Shown here in pieces: positions 25,165 through 34,962 of a DNA stretch of 64,000 bases. The position numbers were made by a program, and so were the translations under genes. The notes under the pieces were generated by a model. It was not told where the DNA came from. It was given only the letters and a program-made list of their open reading frames with translations, and did not search any database. The DNA is from an uncultured Halobacteriovorax sp. (GTDB lineage Bacteria > Bdellovibrionota > Bacteriovoracia > Bacteriovoracales > Bacteriovoracaceae), in NCBI GenBank assembly GCA_913061265.1, contig CAJXVS010000004.1, forward strand, positions 343,339-407,338, in the 5' to 3' direction. Every line of letters begins with the position of its first letter. Position 1 is the first letter of the stretch.

Positions 25165-28100
25165 CTAGGTGAGATTCTGGCATAAATTTCCAAAAGAGCA
25201 GGTACTACAATGATCTAGGTTTACTTGATTAAAGTTTGCTAGTTTTTGCCACTCGCAAAAAAGTTTTTCTTTTAAAAGCTTTTTACTTAGCCTTTGCTCA
25301 ACTACTTTTTTCTCATCAACATAAACTAAGGCCAAAACAATCTCATCAGAGTCCGAAAGTCCTTGTTCATCGCAGGTTTGAATACCGTAGCAATATAGTT
25401 GAAACCAGTAAGCCATTTCTGAGTTTTCTTTCTGAGTCCCCGTTTTAAAATCCCATATTTCAGGAGACTTAGTTTTATCCTCAGGTAATAGGATTAAGTC
25501 AGGAGTACCCGAGATCATTTGTCCGAATAAAGAAAACTTAACTGGAACTTCCGTAATCAATTCATAAGAAGCTTTTTCCTTCAAAAGATCGATCCCATAA
25601 TTCACAGCTGGTAGATTCTTTTCAGAAACATCTAGCGGGCATGTTAAATTTCCTAATACAGCCCTTGATAAAGCATCATGAACTTCAATTCCCCGTTCTC
25701 TAGTATTAGGCTTTGGTTTTTCATATTCAATTTCTTCTTTAATATGTTTTTGATCGTTAATTAAGAACTCACTTCCATAACCAGTTCTTTCTAAATCTTC
25801 CTCGTCAATCTTACAGATATTGCTAAGGTAAAACTTACGTGGGCATTGAGCCAGAGTCGCAAGTCTAGTGACAGATATTTCAGATATTAGACCTAGAGAC
25901 TTTTGATCTTCCTTTTTTAGAAATAAACCGAGGTTATCTCGTTGAAAAAGAGGTCCCTTAACTTCATCTGAAAGGTTTCTCCCTTCATAATCCACTTGAG
26001 CACTTGAGCTACTAACCTTTTTCTCAATAAAGTCATTACTTTGCTCGTATAATCTAAATCCATTGATCCAACTATCATCCGAATATTTAATGGGTTTTAC
26101 ATCAGTATTTAGATCGGCATACGTAAGAGTTTTTTGTGCCCTTGTACACGCGACATAGAAGAGACGTTTAGATTCGGCGAAATCCTTTTTCGTTGAAATC
26201 TTTTCTTCTAAAAGATAAATCGGCGATTTGAAGTAGTCTTTCTGATCAGCACTTAGTTTCCATTTAATACTTCCTGGCCTTTTACCAAGAAGAGGCGAAT
26301 TATTGTTCTTTCTCCCGTTTGTATGAATGCCACCTAAGAAGACATGATCAAACTCTAGACCTTTTGAGCCATGAGCTGTCATCAAGAAAATATTCTCTGG
26401 GGTTTCTCCATAACGAAACTCAACCGAAATTCTCTCGGGCCCAAATTCTTTTAGAAGATCGAAAAGTTTTTCAGGATCTTCACCAGCTAATTCTATCAAG
26501 TGAGATATATTTGAAAAGTTCTTCCCATTATCTGCATCACAGATTCCAAAATCGGACATGAAGACTTCAAAAGATGATTGAACTCCCATTACCCCAACAT
26601 TACTGAAGAACTTATTAGAAAAGCCACTTACCTTTTCTGTTTCAATCTTTAAACCAAGCCAATTAAGTATTCCTTGAATAAGAAATGAAATTTGATCAGG
26701 CTTCGACTCTTTTCCTTTATCTAAATAAGCTTCTAGCAAAGTATAGAAGAGGGCCCATAGCGGGCCTTCACTCATTGGTATTTTAACTTGCGCCGTAAAG
26801 CTAAGATTTGATTCAATAAGTTTTTGTATTAAATGAGAAGAGGCTCCTAGGTTTTTATAAAGGATTCCAATGGTCTCTTCTGAATTTGCAGTCGTTACAA
26901 TAGATTTATGAAGTTCAATGGCCTCTAAGAGATCCATGTCTTTAGAGGAAATCGTTTCTTCGGAGTCAACTTCCACTATCAATCTACGAACATCCCCGCT
27001 CTCTTCATCAGCACCAGGGTATTCTTGATAATCAACAACAACAGGGTTTTTCTCGAGTCCTTTAAAGCTTACTCCTACTTTAAAAAGGAAATCAAAGAGA
27101 GTGTTGTTCAACTCTATTATTTTTGCTTCAGACCTATAATTTTTAGATAAAAATAAACTTTTGGGCATTAAGAATTGGCATTTTTTAAAAACGCCTAAGT
27201 CCCCTCCTCTAAAACCGTATATAGCTTGCTTTAGATCTCCTACACAGAAAAGCCTTTCATAATTTTTATCAATGAGATTTTCCAAAATTTCAAATTGAAC
27301 TTCACTGGTATCTTGAAATTCATCTACGATATAATACTTGTACTGTGAATTTAGTTTTTCGATCGTTTCCCGACTTCCTTTCACTCCCTTCAAAACATAA
27401 TACTCTAAGTCTGAGAAAGTTAAGCCGCCTAGTTTATCGTACCTCGAACTTATAAAATTGAATAAGCTAAAGAACTCACCTATCCAACTAGCGTATATAT
27501 CCTTATTCTTTAAAAAAGCCTGGATAGCTTTTCCATCGACAGCGAGAAATTTCTTAAACTCTTTTATATCGTCAATAAACTGATCGACCTCTTCTGATTT
27601 ATCCACTTTTGTCGTTTTCGACCATCTGGAAATACTAGAGAAAAAATCATCAAGGTCTTGCCAAGACTTCTCACTAGACCAGTCTATTGATTCAACGGTT
27701 TTTAAAAAGGTATCAATATTCTTAAACCAAGCTTTTGATTCACTTGCTCCAAAAGGTCCTAGGTCAAATCGACCATCAACAACATATCCCCAAGTCTCAT
27801 TATCAATGATCTCTTCTACGGTTCTAACAATATCTGTTTCGATCAAGCTTTCAAGAGAGGTTTCTTCCCAGAAATTACGAAGGTCCGGATTTGAGAATAT
27901 CTCAAAGACTGACCCCAGGACTTGTTTCCTATTCAAGAGCAACACTTCATTCATGAAGCCTTGCCTTTCTTTCTTTCCTTCTTGAAACCACTCATCAAAT
28001 AAATCCTGAATCTTAGACTTTTGTGAGTCAGCATCTATGATGTCAAAATTTGCTTTTAGCTCAGGAAAGAAGTTCTTTGAAATTAACTTATAACAAAACC

Positions 28101-28449
28101 CGTGGATCGTTCCTACGTAAAGGCTATTTAAGTTCTTACCGACAAGATCCCAAAATTCCCTATCTCCACCTATCTCTCCCTCTTCAATTAATCTTTTATA
28201 AAGCCGAGTTCCCATTTCCCCAGCGGCTTTTTTAGTAAAAGTCATCATAACGACAGAGTTTAGATACTTCTTAATATCTTGCTCTAGATTCTCATTACTT
28301 CCTATTTTACTTCTCAACCCTTTAAGCAGGTAAATTATATGCTCTACAAGAACAAACGTTTTACCAGAGCCTGCACCGGCTGCTAGGAGAACGCCACCAC
28401 TATGCTCTATTGCTACCTTTTGCTCTGCATTTGGCTCTCTTATACTCAC
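25165..28449 (-). CDS. addA: UvrD/RecB-type helicase-nuclease (AddA-like)
   Basis: ATP-dependent DNA end-processing enzyme for recombinational repair, 1094 aa. Superfamily-1 helicase motifs: Walker A LLAAGAGSGKTFVL (about 21-34), DEFQDTSEVQ (motif II, about 375), FCVGDLKQAIYGFRGGD (motif III), TAHGSKGLEFDHVFLGG (motif V) and CTRAQKTL (motif VI). C-terminal PD-(D/E)XK nuclease at about 900-1060: RGIEVHDAL, GTPDLILLP, IWDFKTGT. Unusually it also has cysteines in the pattern of an Fe-S nuclease (QCPRKFYL, and CSTCSFGNLC at the end). Overlaps the AddB-like gene by 4 nt (ATGA). Confidence 0.9.
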   Translation of the reverse strand: MSIREPNAEQKVAIEHSGGVLLAAGAGSGKTFVLVEHIIYLLKGLRSKIGSNENLEQDIKKYLNSVVMMTFTKKAAGEMGTRLYKRLIEEGEIGGDREFWDLVGKNLNSLYVGTIHGFCYKLISKNFFPELKANFDIIDADSQKSKIQDLFDEWFQEGKKERQGFMNEVLLLNRKQVLGSVFEIFSNPDLRNFWEETSLESLIETDIVRTVEEIIDNETWGYVVDGRFDLGPFGASESKAWFKNIDTFLKTVESIDWSSEKSWQDLDDFFSSISRWSKTTKVDKSEEVDQFIDDIKEFKKFLAVDGKAIQAFLKNKDIYASWIGEFFSLFNFISSRYDKLGGLTFSDLEYYVLKGVKGSRETIEKLNSQYKYYIVDEFQDTSEVQFEILENLIDKNYERLFCVGDLKQAIYGFRGGDLGVFKKCQFLMPKSLFLSKNYRSEAKIIELNNTLFDFLFKVGVSFKGLEKNPVVVDYQEYPGADEESGDVRRLIVEVDSEETISSKDMDLLEAIELHKSIVTTANSEETIGILYKNLGASSHLIQKLIESNLSFTAQVKIPMSEGPLWALFYTLLEAYLDKGKESKPDQISFLIQGILNWLGLKIETEKVSGFSNKFFSNVGVMGVQSSFEVFMSDFGICDADNGKNFSNISHLIELAGEDPEKLFDLLKEFGPERISVEFRYGETPENIFLMTAHGSKGLEFDHVFLGGIHTNGRKNNNSPLLGKRPGSIKWKLSADQKDYFKSPIYLLEEKISTKKDFAESKRLFYVACTRAQKTLTYADLNTDVKPIKYSDDSWINGFRLYEQSNDFIEKKVSSSSAQVDYEGRNLSDEVKGPLFQRDNLGLFLKKEDQKSLGLISEISVTRLATLAQCPRKFYLSNICKIDEEDLERTGYGSEFLINDQKHIKEEIEYEKPKPNTRERGIEVHDALSRAVLGNLTCPLDVSEKNLPAVNYGIDLLKEKASYELITEVPVKFSLFGQMISGTPDLILLPEDKTKSPEIWDFKTGTQKENSEMAYWFQLYCYGIQTCDEQGLSDSDEIVLALVYVDEKKVVEQRLSKKLLKEKLFCEWQKLANFNQVNLDHCSTCSFGNLCQNLT

Positions 28450-30836
28450 AATGCACCTCGGTCGCAGATATTTTCAACAGGACAATAAGAACACGAGCCA
28501 CTGTCTAGTGGCCTTGCCGGATACCCTTTCTCACTTTTAAGATCGACTATCAGCTTCTTTTCTTTATTAAGATAGGACTCAGTAAGTTCTTCGTAGTCTT
28601 TCAAGTGCCCTACTCTTGCACTTAAATCAGATAAGAACCTCGTTAATTCTTTTGCCGTTTCCTTATCAGGAGAAAAAAGCAATGAGGCACTTGGGTCCTT
28701 TAGGTTAAAGTATCCAATTAACGCATTAGACGCGGAATCAACTCCACAATGAGAAAGATAATACCAAGCCTGTAATTTTTCGTGACTCTTAAACTTACCA
28801 ACCGCCGGGATTCCAGCTGCTGACCTTTTGAAATCTATGATGATACTTGTATCAGAACTTTGATAGAAAAAATCGATACTCCCTCTATGCTTAATGCCTT
28901 CCACAGTATGTTCAAAGTTCTTTTCAAACTCAAAACTGGCTTTCCCAAAAAAGTTGTTTATGGCCTCTACAAACTTGATTCCTCGGTTTGCATAGAGGTT
29001 GATCTCATAAAGAGCTTCTTGGTATTGAACCTGATTTAATTTAAGAGATTCCTTAGCCAAGACTTTATTGAGTTCTTTAATAACTATTTCTTCAAGATTC
29101 TTATCACTCGTCTTAAAGTATTGCCCAATCACTTCATGCTCTATTATTCCTAAATGATATGATTGCAACCTTTCACTTAGATGAGCTTCAAGATCAACTC
29201 TCTCTATATAATTATAATAAAATTTCCTAGGACAATCGAGATAGGACTGAAGTGATGTGGATGAGGCTTTTTCTAATTGAAAACTATCAACATTCTCTTT
29301 TTCGGATATTAAATTGATTTTATCAACCACTTCAGAATGGAGGTTTATATCCTCCGTTTCAAATTCCTCTAAGATTTCAAGCCAAGAGAGGTCTGTCTCT
29401 TCAAAGTCTTTTTCTAGAAAGAGACTTACTTTAACCTCTGAGGCTAGGTCCTTAAAAGCGACTTTCTTTGTTAAAAAATCTAGTTCACTACTTCTAATAG
29501 GACCTAAGGTAACCAATGAGTCTAACTGAATATCAGAAAAGTTAGACTCTCCTCCTTTTAGAGGTCCTAAAAATGAACCTCCGATTAAAACAGCTTCTTC
29601 TTTACTAACAAGTTCAGCACTATCAAGAGATGAAAGAAAATGTGTCGGTTCAGTATCAAAAAGTGGAATCAAATAATTTCTTGGTAAATCTAAGTCTAAG
29701 ATCTCAAAGAAAACTTCCGCATCAAAGAAGGTAAAGCTATCGTTTGCATCAGATAACTCCTCCCAGTCTTCAAGTAGTTTTAGATACAAGCTTTTAATTT
29801 TCAAGAATCGAAAGAAGTAATCGCCTCTCTGAGACTTCTCATCAAAGCTATTTAGAACTTCTTTTACCTCATCTAAAGGAAGCTCAATACTTCCAAAATC
29901 TGTTAATGACTTTAATTCAGATGTTATGGTGGTCAAGATAGGCTTAAAGGGATCGATACCCGCTTTAAAGAAAAGACCTTCAACTGGGAGAACATTTAGC
30001 TCTTGAAAGGTTTGGGTTGAAGTTGGAATGAGAACCTCCGCCCCTCTTCGAGTAATTTCATTTAACTTTGCATAAGACTCTTCAGAGAAACGCCCTTTTT
30101 TGAACCTATAAACCTTCAATGATTGCTTTTCTAAGACTACCTCTTCAATAACCTCTGTGTTTTCACCAAGCCAAGAAATCCAAGAGAGTGAATCTGCATT
30201 TTTATAAATTTCTTGATGAATGGGCACTACAACTTCCGCTCGAATGCCCAAACTTTTCAACAAGTCTAACTGCCCACCACTTAGATGCTTAAAGCCCAAG
30301 AAAACAATGACCTTGCCTTTGACACTTTCGTGGACAGGACTCTCCATAGATCGAAGTTCTTCAGCCAGAATTCCGTATGAGCTATGCTCATCATGAAGAT
30401 TCAACTCTTCTGCTACAAGCCAGAAGAACCTGACGGCCGTTGCCATCTTCTCTTCTTCTTCCTCTAGAACATCTTCAAGCATTTCAAGGTTCAAACTAAA
30501 CCCACGAAGCTCGGTATAAAGATTAAAGGCTTTTGTGAAGATATCGTACTCGTAGCCTGGAAACTTTATCTTCCAAATTGTGGAAAGCTTTAAGAGTAAA
30601 TCAGACTTACGAGAAATTTGCGGTGCCTCATCCCCTAACATTGAGAGGGCCTCTTTTATGAATTTAGATATAGTTACGACATCGACGAGACGCCCCGTAG
30701 CCTGAATATGGGCCCTCGTTCCATCGGCCTTGACTGGGCTTGGGCATACAATCAAAAGGTCTTCTTTTTCGAGAGTACTAACATAATCGAGCTTGAGTAT
30801 TTCTGAATTAGACGGTAGAAGTTTTACACTTAGCAT
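28446..30836 (-). CDS. addB: PD-(D/E)XK nuclease, AddB-like subunit
   Basis: Partner of the AddA-like helicase. The C-terminal nuclease at about residues 540-797 has DCPRKFYYNYIERV, GIIEHEVIGQ, GSIDFFY and IIDFKRSA (catalytic Asp-x-Lys), and a Cys cluster GSCSYCPVENIC which with the earlier Cys gives the four ligands of an AddB-type 4Fe-4S cluster. The N-terminal half is divergent with no Walker A, as expected for an inactivated helicase domain; 797 aa is short for AddB. I start at the ATG at 30836 (MLSVKLLPSN); a longer frame to 30959 would run into the divergent Hsp33 gene. The 70-nt gap to Hsp33 must hold both promoters. Confidence 0.82.
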   Translation of the reverse strand: MLSVKLLPSNSEILKLDYVSTLEKEDLLIVCPSPVKADGTRAHIQATGRLVDVVTISKFIKEALSMLGDEAPQISRKSDLLLKLSTIWKIKFPGYEYDIFTKAFNLYTELRGFSLNLEMLEDVLEEEEEKMATAVRFFWLVAEELNLHDEHSSYGILAEELRSMESPVHESVKGKVIVFLGFKHLSGGQLDLLKSLGIRAEVVVPIHQEIYKNADSLSWISWLGENTEVIEEVVLEKQSLKVYRFKKGRFSEESYAKLNEITRRGAEVLIPTSTQTFQELNVLPVEGLFFKAGIDPFKPILTTITSELKSLTDFGSIELPLDEVKEVLNSFDEKSQRGDYFFRFLKIKSLYLKLLEDWEELSDANDSFTFFDAEVFFEILDLDLPRNYLIPLFDTEPTHFLSSLDSAELVSKEEAVLIGGSFLGPLKGGESNFSDIQLDSLVTLGPIRSSELDFLTKKVAFKDLASEVKVSLFLEKDFEETDLSWLEILEEFETEDINLHSEVVDKINLISEKENVDSFQLEKASSTSLQSYLDCPRKFYYNYIERVDLEAHLSERLQSYHLGIIEHEVIGQYFKTSDKNLEEIVIKELNKVLAKESLKLNQVQYQEALYEINLYANRGIKFVEAINNFFGKASFEFEKNFEHTVEGIKHRGSIDFFYQSSDTSIIIDFKRSAAGIPAVGKFKSHEKLQAWYYLSHCGVDSASNALIGYFNLKDPSASLLFSPDKETAKELTRFLSDLSARVGHLKDYEELTESYLNKEKKLIVDLKSEKGYPARPLDSGSCSYCPVENICDRGAL

Positions 30837-30906
30837 AAAGATTAATCTCGTGCATAATGGAAGGCGAGGTTTCAAAGCTAGTCTAGCTTCAAAAGAGGAA
30901 TTAGTC

Positions 30907-31758
30907 ATGCTTTCTACAAGTAAAGTTCTGAGTTTTATAGATAATAAAAATGGCTTCATGCTCTATTTTTTTGAAGGCCAAAAACTTATTCACGACCTAG
31001 CTATTCTTCATAACCTTAAAGGGGAAGGCTTTCATTTCCTAAGAGATTCCATACTCGGAACTCAGCTCCTTTCAGTCTTCTTAAAAAATAAAGAGAATTA
31101 TGGTTTCTATATTGATTCAGAAGAACCTTATTTTAGGTTTAAGATTGAAACAAATTTCTTAGGCTATATGCGTACACTCTTGCTTCCGGAGAACTTTAAT
31201 AAGTTTCCTGACAAGATTTCTGGAGTCTATAGAGTCTCCAAGGTTACTGAGGGGTCAAGAGACCCTTACAACACAATTATAAATATCGAAAATAAAGGAA
31301 TTGATGAAATTGTTAATCAGTTCTTTAGAGAATCATTTCAGATCAATGGAAACATACACTTAAGTAAAACAAGTGATCAGTCTGTATTTCTTATGAAGTT
31401 ACCTGAAAAGAATGTTGATAAAGTCGATAACATCACACCAACTATTTCTATAAAAGAATATTGGGATAATATAAACCCCTTAGTAGAAGAGGTCTTTAAA
31501 GAGGCTTACAATGAACAAGGGCCTATCGAAAAAGCATTTACTAAAAAAGATTTTGTCTTTCTTGGATCTAAAGATATTCAGCTAAGATGCTCTTGTTCTA
31601 GAGAAAGAATGCTTCTTGGCATTCTGGGTCTTGCTCGCGCTTCTGGCTTTGAAGAGCTAATGCAAGGTGATAAAGAGCTAGAAACAAAATGTGACTATTG
31701 CAAAACCTTCTACCTTTTTCCAGAAGAGGAAATCAAAGCGAACCTAAAAGACATCTAG
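30907..31758 (+). CDS. hslO: Redox-regulated chaperone Hsp33
   Basis: Cytosolic holdase activated by oxidation. The C-terminal zinc switch is complete: RCSCS (CxC) at about residue 233 and KCDYCK (CxxC) at about 264. The N-terminal substrate-binding domain is divergent but has the usual size; total 283 aa. The start is taken at 30907 because AGAGGA lies nine bases upstream and the family's usual beginning follows; the frame extends upstream to 30793 but would overlap the divergent AddB-like start. Its last 15 nt overlap the converging lipoprotein gene. Confidence 0.88.
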   Translation: MLSTSKVLSFIDNKNGFMLYFFEGQKLIHDLAILHNLKGEGFHFLRDSILGTQLLSVFLKNKENYGFYIDSEEPYFRFKIETNFLGYMRTLLLPENFNKFPDKISGVYRVSKVTEGSRDPYNTIINIENKGIDEIVNQFFRESFQINGNIHLSKTSDQSVFLMKLPEKNVDKVDNITPTISIKEYWDNINPLVEEVFKEAYNEQGPIEKAFTKKDFVFLGSKDIQLRCSCSRERMLLGILGLARASGFEELMQGDKELETKCDYCKTFYLFPEEEIKANLKDI

Positions 31759-32757
31759 CGGGTTCCAAGACTTTTTATCAGATTCCCAAAAGAATCTTTT
31801 TAGAATTTCAAACTCTTCATAGATCCCACAAAAGTTCTCAGCGCCAGGACCCTTAGCAAAAACCGGACTTAAAAGAGAAGTATTTTTAAAGATGACATTT
31901 CTTCCCTTAGATTCAAACTCAAACCATTCCTTGCCCTTTTTAGGCAATTCTATATTTTGAGACTCAGACGAAGTTACAAGAAATAAGGTATCATTCGTTT
32001 TTTGGTTTTCTTCTTTCATAAATTTTAAGGTTTTTTCAAGTTCTACTAAGATCTCCCTTGCCTTTGGAATATCCCTTGCTTTTAAAGCTTTTAGAAAACT
32101 AAAGTCTCTGATGATAAAGACTGACTGTCCTTGCTCTTTTTTAAACCTATTCCAAAGAGATTTAACATTGTCATAAAGCGTGGCAAAACAATTTCCTTTT
32201 AGACAAGACTTGTCATAATAGACCTTACTTTTCTCAAACTTCTGTTTGCCTAAATAATGAAACAACTCATCCTTGCCACCCTTTTCCATTTTCCAAAGAA
32301 TAGTATTTGAAAGAAAACCTTCTTTTCCAAGACAAGAATTAGCAGTTGATAAGCTTCCCTTGCCAGCTTCGATTTCAAAGATTCCAACCTTATGACTCGA
32401 TTGATTTAGGAATCCCCATATTGGTTTTCTTGAATAATCCTCACAAGTTCCAGTAATATTTTTACTTCCTACAATTTGACTCAAGAAACCTTCAGATGCC
32501 TTTGGTCTTAGGCCGTAAAGATTATAATTCCAAGCGGATCCTGAACAATGAACATCTTCAAAAGAGGTTATAGCCGATTGGGGCGAATTAAAGCGGATCA
32601 TCGCCAAGTGCTCTGCCTGAAAGCCTGCAATCTGGATCCAGATTATATTCTTAGCCTTCCCACCAAAGCTATGGGGGGAAAGATTGAGGGTTTGCACACT
32701 AGAGCAGCCCGAAAATAGGAAAAGAATAAGTAATAAATTTTTAAACAATGAATTCAT
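31744..32757 (-). CDS. Lipoprotein with degenerate alkaline-phosphatase/sulfatase-like fold
   Basis: 337 aa. Lipobox LFSGC puts the lipidated Cys at about residue 18. The fold is suggested by NIIWIQIAGFQAEHL, which matches the opening NIIxIxxDxxRxDHL strand of alkaline-phosphatase-like enzymes, and by DTLFLVTSSES, matching the late DTLFxxTSDHG strand. In both places the metal-binding Asp or Asp-His is replaced (Ala-Gly; Ser-Glu-Ser), so it is probably not an active hydrolase. Eight or so Cys in the mature part could form disulfides. Convergent with hslO; nothing ties it to a pathway. Confidence 0.72.
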   Translation of the reverse strand: MNSLFKNLLLILFLFSGCSSVQTLNLSPHSFGGKAKNIIWIQIAGFQAEHLAMIRFNSPQSAITSFEDVHCSGSAWNYNLYGLRPKASEGFLSQIVGSKNITGTCEDYSRKPIWGFLNQSSHKVGIFEIEAGKGSLSTANSCLGKEGFLSNTILWKMEKGGKDELFHYLGKQKFEKSKVYYDKSCLKGNCFATLYDNVKSLWNRFKKEQGQSVFIIRDFSFLKALKARDIPKAREILVELEKTLKFMKEENQKTNDTLFLVTSSESQNIELPKKGKEWFEFESKGRNVIFKNTSLLSPVFAKGPGAENFCGIYEEFEILKRFFWESDKKSWNPLDVF

Positions 32758-32919
32758 TTGATTGATAATAAAAACTAATCGGCCTGAGCGCTAGGAATAC
32801 TTAAAGCGCGAAGCGTTAATCCTGACAAGAGTATTCAGGTTTAGTTTAACTATCGGCCTTTTTGCATTATTCTTTACTGGTTAAATAGATAAATTTATTA
32901 GCTTTAAGGAGATTTGGCC

Positions 32920-34962
32920 ATGAGCGCTGTCGAAAGAGAAATCATGTGGAACATTCCACTCTATTTTAAAATTATTATGTATGTTCTCTTTATAGTTTCT
33001 ATGGCGATATTTTCAAAAGGCTACTATCAAAAGCTTCTGTTCGTAACTTCTGGAAAAGGCTTCTCTGCTTTAAAAGCACTTCTTCCAGAGAAATTAAATT
33101 GGGGAAGTTTTTTTAAAACTTCCTTATTAACCGGAAAAGTTCCAAGAGTAAGAAGAGTCGCAATATTTCACGGTCTTCTTTTTTATGGATTTTTTATTCT
33201 TTGGATTGCTACCGACTTAGTTGCCGTTCATGCTGATACACCTTTTAAAATCTTCAAAGGTCCTGTTTATATAGTTGTCAGCTTTGCTGCAGATATTGCA
33301 GGGATTATGATTCTTGTAGGTCTAGGACTTGCTTACTTTAGAAGATATGTTCAAAAGCCCGACTACCTTTCAGCTACAAATCCAAATAGAGAAAAGTATA
33401 TGTATCTAATGCTTTTTCTTTTAGTTGTTCTTGGATATCTCCTTGAAGGACTAAGAATTGAAGGAACGAGAAGCGCTTGGCTAGCAGGAGATACTAATGT
33501 TCTCTTTAGCCCAAAAGAAAAGATTTGGTCTCCGATTGGTTGGCAAATCGCAAACTTCTTTGAAGCAACTGGTTTATCAGATACGACACTAGCAGGAATT
33601 TGGAAAGGCCTGTGGATGTTCCATATGATCAATACTTTTGTTTTTATAGCTTCAATCCCTTATACAAAATTTAGCCATATTTTCTTACTTCCTTTACAGG
33701 CTCTTATCACACCTAAAAGAAGAGGGGCTGTTTTAAACCCGATGGACTTCGAAGACGAAAATGCTGAAACTTTTGGATTAGGAAAGCTCAGTGAATTAAC
33801 AATGAAGAATAATTTAGACATGATCTCTTGTGTTGAATGTGGGCGTTGTACAAATGTTTGCCCTGCTAATAATGCAGGTAAGCCCTTAGATCCTAAGCTT
33901 ATAATTTCTAAGGCTAGAGATTTCGCTGAAGACTCTAAGGCCAAAGGCTTAGAAGATGCGGACTTCTGGGAAAATCAAATCTACACTGCTGCAGAGTTAG
34001 ACTCATGTACGACTTGTGGCGCTTGTATGGAAGAATGCCCTGCCAATATCGAGCATGTGCAACTCATCATGGAGGCTAAAAGGTATAAAACACTTACCTT
34101 AGGTGAAATACCACCATCAGCAGCAGACGCCGCAAATAAAGTTAAGATTAATGGAAACCCTTGGGGAATTGCTCAAGATGATAGATTCAATTGGGCCGAT
34201 GGACTTGAGATTCCAGTTATAGAAACAGGAAAGAAAGTTGATTATCTCTACTATGTCGGGTGTGCCGGCTCTTACGATGCTGCAAATCAAAAAGTCGTTA
34301 AGGATACAGTTGGTCTTCTCAAGAAAGCAGGTGTTGATTTTGCTGTCATGGGGAAAACCGAAAAGTGTAATGGCGACCCTATAAGAAGATTTGGAGATGA
34401 ATACTCCTTTTACGAAATCGCCATTGAAAACATCGCTAATATGAATCAATACGATTTTTCTAAAGTCGTCACCCATTGCCCTCACTGCTTGCATACCATC
34501 GGCAAAGAATATGCAAAGTTTGAAGATGGGAAGTTTGAAACGATTCACCATACAGAACTTCTAGCTGACCTCTTAAAGACAGGTAAATTAGAGGTTGAGA
34601 AGAAGCAAGATACTAAGCTAACTTTTCATGATCCTTGTTACCTAGGTAGACACCATGGCGAATACAATGCCCCAAGAGAGATCTTGAAGGCTACAGGTGT
34701 ACAAATTAATGAGATGGAAAAAACTAAGGATCAATCACTATGCTGCGGTATGGGTGGTGGAAATATGTGGTACGAAATCGATCAAGGTGAAGAGATGTCT
34801 GAGAAGCGATTAGAACATGTTGGATCTGAAGATGTGACGAAGCTAGCTACCGCTTGCTCTTACTGCCTGATTAACTTTAATTCAGGAAAGTCGGAAAGGA
34901 CTAAAACCGAGAATGTTGAAATTGAAGATGTGGCCTCGATATTGGCCAAGTCTATTCTTTAA
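32920..34962 (+). CDS. Membrane-bound Fe-S oxidoreductase (heterodisulfide-reductase related, FadF-like)
   Basis: 680-aa electron carrier. N-terminal nitrate-reductase-gamma-like membrane part with about five helices (residues 12-270), a pair of 4Fe-4S motifs (CVECGRCTNVCPANNAG near 303 and CTTCGACMEECPA near 364), then two CCG domains (GCAGSYDAANQ... HCPHCLHT, and DPCYLGRHHGEY... CCGMGGGNMW). This layout is that of FadF/YwjF-like proteins, thought to pass electrons from electron-transfer flavoprotein to quinone. Start moved to the ATG at 32920 because AAGGAG lies at 32906-32911; a TTG six bases upstream is less well placed. Monocistronic or leading into the next gene, which overlaps its end. 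Confidence 0.88.
   Translation: MSAVEREIMWNIPLYFKIIMYVLFIVSMAIFSKGYYQKLLFVTSGKGFSALKALLPEKLNWGSFFKTSLLTGKVPRVRRVAIFHGLLFYGFFILWIATDLVAVHADTPFKIFKGPVYIVVSFAADIAGIMILVGLGLAYFRRYVQKPDYLSATNPNREKYMYLMLFLLVVLGYLLEGLRIEGTRSAWLAGDTNVLFSPKEKIWSPIGWQIANFFEATGLSDTTLAGIWKGLWMFHMINTFVFIASIPYTKFSHIFLLPLQALITPKRRGAVLNPMDFEDENAETFGLGKLSELTMKNNLDMISCVECGRCTNVCPANNAGKPLDPKLIISKARDFAEDSKAKGLEDADFWENQIYTAAELDSCTTCGACMEECPANIEHVQLIMEAKRYKTLTLGEIPPSAADAANKVKINGNPWGIAQDDRFNWADGLEIPVIETGKKVDYLYYVGCAGSYDAANQKVVKDTVGLLKKAGVDFAVMGKTEKCNGDPIRRFGDEYSFYEIAIENIANMNQYDFSKVVTHCPHCLHTIGKEYAKFEDGKFETIHHTELLADLLKTGKLEVEKKQDTKLTFHDPCYLGRHHGEYNAPREILKATGVQINEMEKTKDQSLCCGMGGGNMWYEIDQGEEMSEKRLEHVGSEDVTKLATACSYCLINFNSGKSERTKTENVEIEDVASILAKSIL

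Noticed and set aside
30793..30906. N-terminal extension of Hsp33
   Set aside because: Would overlap the start of the divergent AddB-like gene; a well-placed AGAGGA supports the internal ATG at 30907.
34117..34551. 144-codon frame antisense to the Fe-S oxidoreductase
   Set aside because: Lies wholly within the CCG-domain coding region, where the plus-strand reading is clearly conserved.
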